Assembly (NCBI GenBank): GCA_900470195.1
Contig: UEIJ01000024.1
Location: 124,001-188,000 of the forward strand
DNA from: Hyphomicrobiales bacterium
Lineage (GTDB): Bacteria; Pseudomonadota; Alphaproteobacteria; Rhizobiales; Rhizobiaceae
Reading direction: 5' to 3'
DNA length: 64,000 nucleotides
In this document: positions 33,959-42,719 of the stretch, piece by piece
How the letters are laid out: the number at the start of each line of letters is the position of its first letter
How positions within the stretch are numbered: position 1 is the stretch's first letter
Position numbers and translations under genes: made by a program
The notes under the pieces: model-generated
Database searches by the model: none
Told to the model about the DNA's origin: nothing
Seen by the model: only the letters and a program-made list of their open reading frames with translations

Positions 33959-35467
33959 CTAACCTTCCTCGACGAATACCTCGTCGCGCTTCTTGCGCAC
34001 CGATGGAAGCAGCACGACTACGAGAACGGCTGCGGCTATGGCCAGCAGAATGGCGCTGATCGGCCGGGTGAAGAAGGTTGCCGGGTCGCCGCGCGACAGG
34101 ATCATGGCGCGGCGCAAATGTTCCTCCAGCAACGGTCCGAGCACGAAACCGAGCAGCAGGGGAGCCGGTTCGCAACGCAACTTGGCCAACAGGTAGCCAA
34201 TGAAGCCGAAGAATGCGACCGCATAGAGGTCGTAGACATTCGAATTGACGCTATAAACCCCGATCGAACAGAACGTCATGATAATCGGGAAGAGCACATA
34301 ATAAGGCACGGTCAGAAGCTTCACCCAAAGCCCGATCAGCGGCAGGTTCAGGATGATAAGCATGAGATTGCCGATCCACATGGACGCAATCACGCCCCAG
34401 AACAGTGCGGGCTGCTCTGCCGCAACATTCGGACCCGGCACGATGCCCTGAATAATCATGGCGCCGATCATCAGCGCCATGACCGGGTTGGCCGGAATGC
34501 CGAGCGTCAGCATGGGAATGAAGGAGGTTTGCGCGCCGGCATTATTGGCGGATTCCGGCCCTGCAACACCAGCAATCGCGCCCTTGCCAAATTCTTCTGG
34601 CGTTTTGGAAATACGCTTTTCCACAGTGTAGGAAGCAAAGGAGGCGAGAATGGCCCCGCCACCCGGCAGGATGCCAAGCGCCGAGCCGATGGCGGTTCCC
34701 CGCAGGATCGGCGCCGTCATGCGCTTGAAATCGTCACGTGTCGGCATCAGTCCTGTGACCTTGGCCATCAGCACTTCGCGCGAATGTTCGCTTTCCAGAT
34801 TGCGCAGAATTTCGGCGATGCCGAATACGCCCACCGCAACCGCCACGAAATTGAGCCCGTCGGCATATTCCGTGATGCCGAGCGTGAAACGCGGAGCACC
34901 GGTGTAGATGTCGGTGCCGACAAGACCGAGCAGCAGCCCCAGAACGACCATTGCCAGTGCCTTGATGATGGAGCCGTGCGCCAGCGCCACGGATGACACC
35001 AGACCGACGACCATCAGCGAGAAATACTCCGCCGAGCCGAATTTCAGGGCAATTTCAGTCAGCGGCGGAGCGAATACTGCGACGAGAAAGGTCGAGACGG
35101 TGCCGGCGAAGAACGAACCGATTGCCGCAATGGCAAGTGCTGCGCCTGCCCGTCCCCGCCGTGCCATCTGGTAACCGTCAATGGCTGTGACAGCCGACGA
35201 AGATTCCCCCGGCATGTTGATGAGGATTGCGGTGGTCGAGCCGCCATATTGTGCGCCGTAATAGATACCGGCGAGCATGATCAGCGCCGAAACCGGATCG
35301 CCGATCTGGAATGTGACGGGAAGAAGCATGGCAATTGTCGCTGTCGCGCCAATGCCGGGCAGCACGCCGATCAATGTGCCGAGCAATACGCCGATCAGGC
35401 AGAAACCAAGATTTGCGAGCGTCGATGCGGTGGAAAAACCGAGTGCGAGATTGCTGAAAAGTTCCAA
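33959..35467 (-). CDS. tctA: Tripartite tricarboxylate transporter, large permease
   Basis: 502 residues with about 12 transmembrane helices and the TctA signature regions ([77 protein letters not shown]). Forms the inner-membrane carrier for a carboxylate delivered by the periplasmic Bug-type protein. It follows tctB by 9 bp and is the last gene of tctC-tctB-tctA, all leftward, behind a LysR regulator. Substrate may be citrate or another carboxylate. Confidence 0.93.
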   Translation of the reverse strand: MELFSNLALGFSTASTLANLGFCLIGVLLGTLIGVLPGIGATATIAMLLPVTFQIGDPVSALIMLAGIYYGAQYGGSTTAILINMPGESSSAVTAIDGYQMARRGRAGAALAIAAIGSFFAGTVSTFLVAVFAPPLTEIALKFGSAEYFSLMVVGLVSSVALAHGSIIKALAMVVLGLLLGLVGTDIYTGAPRFTLGITEYADGLNFVAVAVGVFGIAEILRNLESEHSREVLMAKVTGLMPTRDDFKRMTAPILRGTAIGSALGILPGGGAILASFASYTVEKRISKTPEEFGKGAIAGVAGPESANNAGAQTSFIPMLTLGIPANPVMALMIGAMIIQGIVPGPNVAAEQPALFWGVIASMWIGNLMLIILNLPLIGLWVKLLTVPYYVLFPIIMTFCSIGVYSVNSNVYDLYAVAFFGFIGYLLAKLRCEPAPLLLGFVLGPLLEEHLRRAMILSRGDPATFFTRPISAILLAIAAAVLVVVLLPSVRKKRDEVFVEEG

Positions 35468-35476
35468 GTCGGCCTC

Positions 35477-35950
35477 CTAGAACGGCCACCAGGGACCGAA
35501 ACGCTGATAAGGCAGCGCAAGGGCGTAGCTGAACACAATGACGGAGAAGACGGTGATCGCGGCGGCAAGAATAATTGCCGCGAGCGGCTTCATGCGCATT
35601 GAGGCGAAAGAGGCAATGAGGCAGGTCAGGAACAACGACGGCACGAAGCCGAGGCCGCGCACCGTCAGGCCGAAAAATATCGGCGCGGGCAGAATGAAGA
35701 ACAGGCCGCGCCACGCGATCGGACCCATTGGCTCGCCGGAAACTCGTGTAGCCTGGATAAGGATGAACAATCCAAGCAGGATCAGTACCCCTGAGAGAAC
35801 GAGCGGGAAATATCCCGGTCCCATGCGCAGCGATGTGCCTAAGTCCAGACCCAGCGACTGATAGGCGAAAAAGGCGCCGGTCAATACGAGGAGGCCACCG
35901 CACAATCCGTTGGTCGGATCGATTGAAAATTTTCTTGAAGGCTCGTTCAT
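35477..35950 (-). CDS. tctB: Tripartite tricarboxylate transporter, small permease
   Basis: 157 residues with four hydrophobic helices (GLCGGLLVLTGAFFAYQSLG, MGPGYFPLVLSGVLILLGLFIL, LFFILPAPIFFGLTVRGLGF, IILAAAITVFSVIVFSYAL), including the GTSLRMGPGYFP motif characteristic of TctB. The frame is open to 36067, but the ATG at 35950 gives a normal-length protein starting MNEPSRKF. It sits between tctC (156-bp gap) and tctA (9-bp gap). Confidence 0.9.
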   Translation of the reverse strand: MNEPSRKFSIDPTNGLCGGLLVLTGAFFAYQSLGLDLGTSLRMGPGYFPLVLSGVLILLGLFILIQATRVSGEPMGPIAWRGLFFILPAPIFFGLTVRGLGFVPSLFLTCLIASFASMRMKPLAAIILAAAITVFSVIVFSYALALPYQRFGPWWPF

Positions 35951-36106
35951 GGGCCAATCATCTTTCGGATTTGCCGTTGAGAGGGCTATGCCGGAGTCCG
36001 GCACGCGAGCTCGGTCGCCTATCCCGGCTGTGCTTTTGATCCGCCACAGAGGGAAAACGACAACCAAGGCGCGTCAAAGGACACACCTCGGTTGCACGTT
36101 AGGCAG

Positions 36107-37084
36107 TCAGTCCGCATATTGTCCGGCAGCCTCGATGATCGGCTTCCAGCGCGCGACTTCGGATTCCAGCTTGGCCTTCAGCGCCGCCGGTGTCGCATCG
36201 GATTCAGGTGACGGCTTTGTGCCGAGTTCGGCGAAGCGGGCGACTACGTTTTGGTCTTTCAGGGCCACCTGAAGCGATTTCGAAAGACGCTCGGTGATTT
36301 CCGCCGGGGTGCCCTTGGGGGCGTAAATGCCGTGCCAGATACCGACTTCCATACCGTCCAGACCAGCTTCCTTGGTGGTCGGAAGGTCTTTCAATACGTC
36401 AAGCCGTTCCGGCGAGGTGACGGCGTAGGCCTTGATCGTTCCCGCCTGAATCTGCTTCGTCGTATTCGTGGTTTGATCGCACATGATGTCGACCTGGCCA
36501 CCGAGCAGATCGGTCATGGCCGGGCCGGTTCCCTTATAGGGAACTGTGACGAGCGGAGTTTCAATCGCGCTCATGAACAGCATGCCGCAAAGATGCGACG
36601 CTGCGCCGATGCCGGCATTGGCCACCGTTGCGGTGTCCTTGTTGGCCTTGGCGTATTCGATCAGCCTGTTGAGGTCGGTCGGTTCAAGGTCCTTGCGCGC
36701 CACGATGGTCATCGGAACTTCCGTAACCAGTCCGACATATTCGAAGCCATTCAGCGTGTCATAGGCAAGCTTGCGGTAGAGCGTGGCGCTTGTCGCCATG
36801 CCGATATGATGAAGCAGGAGCGTATAGCCATCCGGATCAGCGGATGCGACGCGCCCCGCACCAAGTGTTCCGCCCGCGCCGCCGACATTTTCGACGATGA
36901 CCTGTTGGCCGAGATCCTTGGACATCGACTCCGCGACTAGTCGCGTCACGGTGTCGGTAGGCCCACCTGCCGCGAAGGGCACTACCATGGTAATCGTCCG
37001 TTCAGGGTAGTTTTGTGCCTGTGCGGTGAAAGTTGCAGCGGAAATGGCAAATGTCGTCGCCAGAGCGGCGATGGTCTTCATCAT
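36107..37084 (-). CDS. tctC: Tripartite tricarboxylate transporter, Bug-family binding protein
   Basis: 325 residues. Signal peptide to about residue 23 (AATFTAQA/QNYP), then PERTITMVVPFAAGGPTDTVTRLVAESM, the Bug-family hallmark, and VENVGGAGGTLGAGRVASADPDGYTLLL. A later QVDIMCDQTTNT segment lines the pocket. It captures a carboxylate in the periplasm for TctAB. GGGAGGACGCT precedes the first of two adjacent ATGs. The LysR gene upstream on the same strand is the likely regulator. Bug proteins bind varied organic acids, so citrate is only the family default. Confidence 0.92.
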   Translation of the reverse strand: MMKTIAALATTFAISAATFTAQAQNYPERTITMVVPFAAGGPTDTVTRLVAESMSKDLGQQVIVENVGGAGGTLGAGRVASADPDGYTLLLHHIGMATSATLYRKLAYDTLNGFEYVGLVTEVPMTIVARKDLEPTDLNRLIEYAKANKDTATVANAGIGAASHLCGMLFMSAIETPLVTVPYKGTGPAMTDLLGGQVDIMCDQTTNTTKQIQAGTIKAYAVTSPERLDVLKDLPTTKEAGLDGMEVGIWHGIYAPKGTPAEITERLSKSLQVALKDQNVVARFAELGTKPSPESDATPAALKAKLESEVARWKPIIEAAGQYAD

Positions 37085-37178
37085 AGCGTCCTCCCAGACT
37101 ATGTTGCGGCGGGCGAGCCCGTATTCTGAATTCAGTTCCCAACGCCTCTTCGGGCGCTTCGGGCAATCAGATGCGATA

Positions 37179-37198
37179 TTATCAAATCACTGCAATAA
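37179..37198. promoter_or_regulatory. Possible LysR site upstream of tctCBA
   Basis: TTAT-N12-ATAA dyad in an AT-rich stretch (37170-37215), 95-114 bp before the tctC start, within the 225-bp gap that separates it from the LysR gene. A second short palindrome, CTGAATTCAG, is at 37126-37135, closer to tctC. Both could bind the LysR protein; weak evidence. Confidence 0.4.
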
Positions 37199-37309
37199 TA
37201 ATATTTTACACCGAGGTTGTTCTTGAATCGGCATGATTATCCGGTGCTCTCCGAAAGAATGTAGATGTATCCTGACGGCTTGCCAATGCCAGAGCTTCAA
37301 TGAAAGCGC

Positions 37310-38215
37310 TTATACTACCAAAGTCTGGGTAGCTCGCTTTTCGGCCAGTTGGTCGACGAGGGATCTGGCGGCTGCGGTCAGTTCCTCACGGGACCGCACT
37401 GCGATTACCAGGTTTCTTTTTGCCCAAGCGTCAGAAATTGCCACCGTTGCAATGGGGAGCGTTTTTCTGAGGCGTCGAGCAGCCGTCTGCGGAATGATCG
37501 CAATGCCCACATTGGCTGCAACCATATTGCCGACACCTTCAAACGTGCGGAGCCTTGTCCTGACTTTAAGTCTGCCGCCCAGCCGGTTTGCTTGAATTTC
37601 GACGTGCTCCTGCAAAGCGCCGGACGATAGGCCAATGAAGTGTTCCTGCAGAAGATCGGAGAAGTTCACACGCTTATGCGCGGCTAAAGAATGGTGTCTG
37701 GCTGTAATCAGCGCCAAATGATCTGTTGCAAATGGTGTTAGTTCCAATCCGGTCGTTTCCACGGCATCCGACAGTATGCCGATTTCAACGAAACCGCGTA
37801 AAACGGCGCGGGCAATATCGCTGCTCTGCCGTTCTTTCAGTTCCACGTCGATACGGGGATTATCAGCCATCCAGCGGGCAAGCCTCTCCGGAAGATATTC
37901 GGTAACCGCAGCGGTATTCGCCGCAACGCGAATGGCAGTGCGCATCGCTTTGGCATGTAACCCAAGTTCGCTATGCATATCGGCCATCTGCCGCATTACG
38001 GCCCTCGCATGATGGACGAAGGCATCCCCCGCTTCAGTTAACGTGACGCCGCGCCTTCCCCGTTCCAGAAGCAAAACCTGCCCTGTGGCTTCCATATCGC
38101 GCAGACGCTCGCTTGCCGCTGGAAGCGACAGGCCGACTTCAGCCGCGCCATGGGTAATGCTGCCGGTATCGGCCACGGCGAGGAACAGGCGGAGGTCGGT
38201 AAGATCGAAGCGCAT
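37310..38215 (-). CDS. LysR-family transcriptional regulator
   Basis: 301 residues. HTH MRFDLTDLRLFLAVADTGSITHGAAEVGLSLPAASERLRDMEATG, followed by an effector domain from about residue 90. An ATG three codons upstream (38224) is possible, but MRFDLTDLRLF matches usual starts. It stands upstream of and in line with tctCBA and divergent (96 bp) from a TauE-like permease gene; it could control either, both being carboxylate or sulfonate type transporters. The effector is unknown. Confidence 0.87.
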   Translation of the reverse strand: MRFDLTDLRLFLAVADTGSITHGAAEVGLSLPAASERLRDMEATGQVLLLERGRRGVTLTEAGDAFVHHARAVMRQMADMHSELGLHAKAMRTAIRVAANTAAVTEYLPERLARWMADNPRIDVELKERQSSDIARAVLRGFVEIGILSDAVETTGLELTPFATDHLALITARHHSLAAHKRVNFSDLLQEHFIGLSSGALQEHVEIQANRLGGRLKVRTRLRTFEGVGNMVAANVGIAIIPQTAARRLRKTLPIATVAISDAWAKRNLVIAVRSREELTAAARSLVDQLAEKRATQTLVV

Positions 38216-38311
38216 AAGCAACATTAGCGCGAATTCTGCCTATGGAAAAGCCGAATGCTGGGTGAGGAACTTCCGCATTCCGTCGAGCGGCCATGTTGCT
38301 ATAGGAGAGGC

Positions 38312-39067
38312 ATGACCTATTCATTCTCCCTGATCCTGACGATTGCGATTACGTTCCTTGGCGCCGGTTTTATCAAAGGCGTGACAGGAATGGGACTGCC
38401 CACGGTCGCAATGGGCATATTGGGCGCGCTGATATCTCCGCTTGCAGCAGCAAGTCTGCTGATTATTCCATCTTTCGTTACCAATCTCTGGCAGCTTCTG
38501 GCCGGGCCCAGCTTTGGCCAATTAATGCTTCGCCTCTGGAGCATGATGCTTGCCATCGGCGTGGGAAGCATCGCGGGAACTGCGGTTCTGGTCGGCGGAA
38601 ACATTGCAGTCACCACATCGATGCTGGGTTCTTCGCTTGTTATCTATGCAGCCTATACGTTGTTTGCCCGGGAGCTACTGGTGCCGGGAAGGCTTGAGCG
38701 CCTGCTTTCTCCTTTCATTGGCTTGCTGACTGGCTTGATTGCGGGTGCAACGGGAATATTCGTTATTCCGGCTGTGCCTTACCTGCAATCACTGGGGCTC
38801 AGGAAGGACGATCTCGTGCAGTCGCTCGGGCTTTCCTTTACTGTCTCGACCGCTGCACTTGCGGTCGGACTTTCGAGCAGGGAGGCCTATTCGGGCGATC
38901 TCCTGCTGGTATCCGTTCTCTCCGTCGTTCCTTCGCTGGCAGGCATGTTCATAGGTCAGGCTTATCGCCGTAAAATCCGGCCGGACAGCTTTCGCCGTTG
39001 GTTTCTAATCGGCCTTATGGTTCTCGGCCTTGAGATGGCATTGAGACCGTTGTTCTCGATGAGTTGA
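38312..39067 (+). CDS. TauE/SafE-family (COG0730) membrane permease
   Basis: 251 residues with eight predicted transmembrane helices and the family motif GAGFIKGVTGMGLPTVAMGIL in the first repeat, repeated weakly as GLIAGATGIFVIPAVPYLQSLG in the second. This family exports sulfite, sulfoacetate or other organic anions. The frame begins at 38255, but AGGAGAGG directly before the ATG at 38312 fixes the start. Divergent from the LysR gene, which may regulate it. Confidence 0.87.
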   Translation: MTYSFSLILTIAITFLGAGFIKGVTGMGLPTVAMGILGALISPLAAASLLIIPSFVTNLWQLLAGPSFGQLMLRLWSMMLAIGVGSIAGTAVLVGGNIAVTTSMLGSSLVIYAAYTLFARELLVPGRLERLLSPFIGLLTGLIAGATGIFVIPAVPYLQSLGLRKDDLVQSLGLSFTVSTAALAVGLSSREAYSGDLLLVSVLSVVPSLAGMFIGQAYRRKIRPDSFRRWFLIGLMVLGLEMALRPLFSMS

Positions 39068-39226
39068 TGAACGCGGAACGATTTTTCCCTTCCGACGATT
39101 GGATACGGATTTGCTTTCTTGTTCGAATCCGGCAAGGGCAGGATATTGTCTCAACCCCCAAGAGAATAATCTTTGGCTCCAACGGGTTTCGCTGGAGCTT
39201 TCTTACTCATCGGCCCGATTGACGGA

Positions 39227-40348
39227 ATGACCCAAAGAGAAACAGAACCAAACCAGTCGCGCGCGTTCCGGCTGTTCAAGCCGATTCTTGCCGGTGCAAC
39301 GCTGCGCGAACGTTCGATTGCCTGTTTTGGCGCACTGATCGGCATTGCATTGACCGGATTCATATCGAGCATGTTGCTTGGCAGCGGTCCGCATCTGCCT
39401 TTGATCGTTGCGCCGATCGGCGCGTCGGCGGTTTTGCTTTTCGCAGTACCTACAAGCCCGCTGGCCCAGCCATGGTCTATCATCGGCGGCAATACGATTT
39501 CAGCCTTCGTGGGACTGGCCGTCACCCAGTTTGTCGATGATCCGGCTTTGGCAATCGGTCTTGGCGTAGCGCTCGCAATCGCGGCGATGTCCGTTACCCG
39601 CAGCCTCCATCCGCCCGGCGGCGCAGCGGCGCTGACAGCGGTTCTGGGTGGTTCGGCGGTCGCCAAGTGGGGCTTGCTGTTTCCGCTTGTGCCGGTTGCG
39701 CTGAATTCATGTCTTCTTGTTGGCCTGGGCATTCTGTTTCACAAACTGTCACGCCGCAAATATCCGCATGTGGCAGCTGCCGCTCCGGTCAACAAGCACA
39801 GCACTGTAGACTTGCCGCCTTCGGTCCGCATGGGTATCCGCGAGGAAGACATCGACCGCGCCTTGCTTGCCTTGGATGAAAGCTTCGATATCGATCGTAA
39901 CGATCTTGGACGTTTGCTGCGGCAGGTGGAGCTTGAAGTGTCCACGCGTTCGCGCGGCGACCTCACATGCGCCGATATCATGTCGCGGGATGTGGTGAGT
40001 ATCGAGGAAGAGGCAACCGCCAGCCAGGCCCGCGAGCTGATCTTGCGGCATAATCTGCTGACATTGCCGGTGCAAACAGCCGATGGCCGACTGAAAGGCG
40101 TGATCGGTTTGCGCGAATTGATGCATCCGGGCGACGATTTCAGAAACTATGTCGTTGAGGCTCCCACCGCGTCGCAGACTGATCCGGTGATGAGCCTCGT
40201 GCCGAGCCTCACTGATGGTTTGGCGCATGTTGTCGTCGTTATCGATGAGATGCGCCGTATCGTCGGGCTGGTGTCGCAAAGTGATCTTCTGGGTGCGCTT
40301 GCTCGTTCCCTGCCGAATGAGAAGCTGGCGCCTCTCAAAGCAGCATAA
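39227..40348 (+). CDS. HPP-family membrane protein with C-terminal CBS domain pair
   Basis: 373 residues. Four transmembrane helices make the HPP domain (LIVAPIGASAVLLFAVPTSPLAQPWSIIGGN and the name-giving SLHPPGGAAALTAVLGG). A linker leads to two CBS modules (TCADIMSRDVVSIEEEATASQARELILRHNLLTLPV and VVVIDEMRRIVGLVSQSDLLGAL) that usually bind adenylates. HPP proteins have been linked to nitrite transport in cyanobacteria and plants, but the function here is unknown. A TTG at 39173 is a less likely start. Upstream, GGAAC-N16-CGATT at 39075-39100 resembles, imperfectly, a stress promoter. Confidence 0.85.
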   Translation: MTQRETEPNQSRAFRLFKPILAGATLRERSIACFGALIGIALTGFISSMLLGSGPHLPLIVAPIGASAVLLFAVPTSPLAQPWSIIGGNTISAFVGLAVTQFVDDPALAIGLGVALAIAAMSVTRSLHPPGGAAALTAVLGGSAVAKWGLLFPLVPVALNSCLLVGLGILFHKLSRRKYPHVAAAAPVNKHSTVDLPPSVRMGIREEDIDRALLALDESFDIDRNDLGRLLRQVELEVSTRSRGDLTCADIMSRDVVSIEEEATASQARELILRHNLLTLPVQTADGRLKGVIGLRELMHPGDDFRNYVVEAPTASQTDPVMSLVPSLTDGLAHVVVVIDEMRRIVGLVSQSDLLGALARSLPNEKLAPLKAA

Positions 40349-40385
40349 CGGCTGATCTCGCGCTTCTCTATTGAATCGATACGGT

Positions 40386-40414
40386 TTTCCGGGCAGGGTC
40401 TTCTGACCCGGAAA
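40386..40414. other. Hairpin between HPP and AI-2E genes
   Basis: TTTCCGGG / CCCGGAAA (40386-40393 with 40407-40414), with an alternative inner stem GGGTC-TTCT-GACCC at 40396-40409 that shares bases with it. It sits 17 bp before the next ATG and lacks a T-run. Two mutually exclusive foldings could affect translation of the downstream gene. Confidence 0.5.
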
Positions 40415-40430
40415 TCTGCTGCAGGTGTTC

Positions 40431-41504
40431 ATGTCCGTCCAGCGCGCGAGTTTTTATATCCTACTGGCACTGGTTACCATCGCCTTTGCGTGGCTGTTGC
40501 TGCCCTATTATTCGGCGGTACTCTGGGCTGTTATTCTTGCCGTGGTTTTCTCGCCCGTGCAGCAGCGCCTTGAACGTCTGCTCGGCGGCAGGAAGAATAT
40601 TGCGGCCCTGCTTTCCGTGTTGATGTGCATCTGTCTGGTCATCATTCCGATGCTGGCGATTTTCGGTTCGCTGGTTCAGGAGGGCAACTCCCTCTATCAA
40701 CGCCTGAGCAGCCGCGAGTTTGACCTGAACAGTTATATCTCACGCATTCTGGGTGCCTTGCCGGATTCGCTGGAGGAGTGGCTGACCCGGTTCGAGCTCG
40801 GTGATTTTGCCGAATGGCGCTCGCGCATTTCCTCTGCCATCATGCAGGGTAGTCAGCTTTTCGCCGGAAGGCTGGTGAGCTTCGGTCAGAACACCCTGCA
40901 ATTCTTCATCGGCTTCGGCATCATGCTCTATCTGCTGTTCTTCCTGTTTCGGGACGGTGGGGACCTTGGACGGAAGATCAGGCAGGCCATTCCGCTCAAC
41001 GACGATTACACACGGCAGTTTCTGGAAAAGTTCACTGCCGTTATCCGTGCGACAGTGAAGGGCAACATTATCATCGCCATCATTCAGGGTACGATAGGCG
41101 GGGTGACATTCTGGCTCCTCGGCGTGGAAGCCGCCTTGCTCTGGGGCGTCATGATGACGTTCCTCTCCATGCTGCCAGCTGTTGGTGCTGCCCTTGTCTG
41201 GATACCGGCGGCGGCCTGGTTCTTTGCAAGCGGGGAGTGGATCAGCGGTGCTGTTCTGGTCTTCGTCGGCGTATTCGTGATCGGACTGGTCGATAATCTC
41301 CTGCGTCCGCCGCTCGTCGGGAAGGGCACCCGCATGCCCGATTATGTCGTGCTGATTTCCACCGTCGGCGGTATTTCGCTGATCGGGATCAATGGTTTCG
41401 TGGTCGGCCCTCTGATTGCCGCAATGTTCATTGCCGCCTGGTCGCTTCTTACAGAAGAGCAGAAGGGCAACAGCCCGCCCAACTGCCAACAGAATAAAAC
41501 CTAG
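40431..41504 (+). CDS. AI-2E family transporter (UPF0118 permease)
   Basis: 357 residues, about eight transmembrane helices grouped at the two ends with a soluble-looking middle, as in PF01594 (TqsA/YdiK-like). The hallmark IQGTIGGVTFWLLGVEAALLWGVMMTFLSMLPAVGAALVWIPAA is present, as is DNLLRPPLVGKGTRMPDYVVLISTVGGI. Members export autoinducer-2 or act as Na+/H+ antiporters; assignment to quorum sensing is not supported here. The stop TAG forms the CTAG at 41501-41504 shared with the stop of the convergent polysaccharide gene. Confidence 0.88.
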   Translation: MSVQRASFYILLALVTIAFAWLLLPYYSAVLWAVILAVVFSPVQQRLERLLGGRKNIAALLSVLMCICLVIIPMLAIFGSLVQEGNSLYQRLSSREFDLNSYISRILGALPDSLEEWLTRFELGDFAEWRSRISSAIMQGSQLFAGRLVSFGQNTLQFFIGFGIMLYLLFFLFRDGGDLGRKIRQAIPLNDDYTRQFLEKFTAVIRATVKGNIIIAIIQGTIGGVTFWLLGVEAALLWGVMMTFLSMLPAVGAALVWIPAAAWFFASGEWISGAVLVFVGVFVIGLVDNLLRPPLVGKGTRMPDYVVLISTVGGISLIGINGFVVGPLIAAMFIAAWSLLTEEQKGNSPPNCQQNKT

Positions 41505-42682
41505 GCAACTTTCAGTTCGGCGATGGGAAGTCCGGTGTCGGTCATCTTGTTGTCAACGCCGTTTTCATCGAGAAACTGCTTCATCTCGGCATAGGTCTCA
41601 AACCATGCCCGGTTGTATTTGTCGAACAGCGACTGATCCCAATAGTCTTCCAGCCGGAAGGGTTTGTCGCTGAAGACGTCATAGCTCGGTATCTTGAAGG
41701 TCTCGGCAAATTCGGCCGTGCGGCTGTCATAAGTGAAGTAGATGGACGGAACGCCATTGGCCAGAGCCATCAGATTGCCGTGCAGACGATAACCAAGGAC
41801 GAGTTGCTGCTTGCGCACCAGTTCCTCGTAATCGGCGACGACATCCGAATAGAACATGCGATGGCGATAGAGGTTCTCTATCGTTTCGTCGAAATACCAG
41901 TCCGCTGTCCAGCGATGCGCCTTCAGGGCCGCTAGGGCTTCTTCCTTCTGCTCCACCGTGCCAAAGACCATCTTCTTTTCATCGATTTCGCCCTGCGCCA
42001 TCAATGTTACATCGAAGCGTTCGGCCATGGATTTGACGAGGTCGCGGTGACAGGTCAGATATTGCTCGATATCCTGCGCATAGGCAGGCGAGACTTCGCG
42101 GCGCACCGTGACGCCCACCTGCTGCACGGCCTCAAGCGGCGGCAACTTGATGCGCAGGTGCTGGTTGTTGCGGCGAAAGGCCGTCGGGCAACCGACGACG
42201 CGCACATTGCGAATACCTATATCGTTCAGCACCTGGGCCGTGTAGGCGCCGCGCACACCGAGGGAGGTGGTGGAATCTGCGATGATGCGCAGGACGGCCT
42301 TCGTCTCTTCGGAAAGCTGTATTTCCCCTCTGACCGGCGCTTGCGCCCCGATGCCGAATGCAACGACCGGAAGTTTCAGCCGCTGCAGCACCGGGATCGT
42401 GTCGCGCCAGTTCATGTCCTTGTTGATATAGTTCGAGCCACGCAGGACCACATAATCATATTCCTCCCGCAACTGGTCGATCTTGTCCGGGGAGAAATTG
42501 GTGATCGGGAGTTCGGCAGCCTTCTCGTAATTCATCAGCTTCAAAGACGACTCGAAGACGAAAGCATCGCCGATATTATGATAATGATTGATGCTGCCCT
42601 GAACGTCTGTGTGACGATACCAGCGGACATTGTCGTGATCGTACACTTCTCCCGCAGGGATCATGACGAGGGCGCGTGCCAT
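41501..42682 (-). CDS. Polysaccharide pyruvyl transferase family protein
   Basis: 393 residues resembling PF04230: an N-terminal part with SINHYHNIGDAFVF, the central FGIGAQAPVRGEIQ and SLGVRGAYTAQVLNDIGIRNVRVVGCPTAF, and the C-terminal QQLVLGYRLHGNLMALANGVPSIYFTYDSRTAEF, where the R-x-H-G motif marks the family. It would add a pyruvate ketal from phosphoenolpyruvate to an exopolysaccharide sugar, although some members act as other transferases. The frame is open to 42829, but the ATG at 42682 follows AAGGAAGACCG. It is last of a seven-gene leftward glycan operon. Confidence 0.82.
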   Translation of the reverse strand: MARALVMIPAGEVYDHDNVRWYRHTDVQGSINHYHNIGDAFVFESSLKLMNYEKAAELPITNFSPDKIDQLREEYDYVVLRGSNYINKDMNWRDTIPVLQRLKLPVVAFGIGAQAPVRGEIQLSEETKAVLRIIADSTTSLGVRGAYTAQVLNDIGIRNVRVVGCPTAFRRNNQHLRIKLPPLEAVQQVGVTVRREVSPAYAQDIEQYLTCHRDLVKSMAERFDVTLMAQGEIDEKKMVFGTVEQKEEALAALKAHRWTADWYFDETIENLYRHRMFYSDVVADYEELVRKQQLVLGYRLHGNLMALANGVPSIYFTYDSRTAEFAETFKIPSYDVFSDKPFRLEDYWDQSLFDKYNRAWFETYAEMKQFLDENGVDNKMTDTGLPIAELKVA

Positions 42683-42719
42683 ACGGTCTTCCTTCTGTTT
42701 CACTAAGGTCAAGCCAGGC

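Noticed and set aside
39075-39100. GGAAC-N16-CGATT before the HPP-family gene as an EcfG promoter
   Set aside because: The -10 is CGATT rather than CGTT, and the element is about 125 bp from the likely start codon. It is kept only as a weak possibility in the gene entry.
40431-41504. Quorum-sensing (AI-2) export by the AI-2E family protein
   Set aside because: The family name comes from one enteric member; many relatives have other roles and no luxS or lsr genes are visible here.
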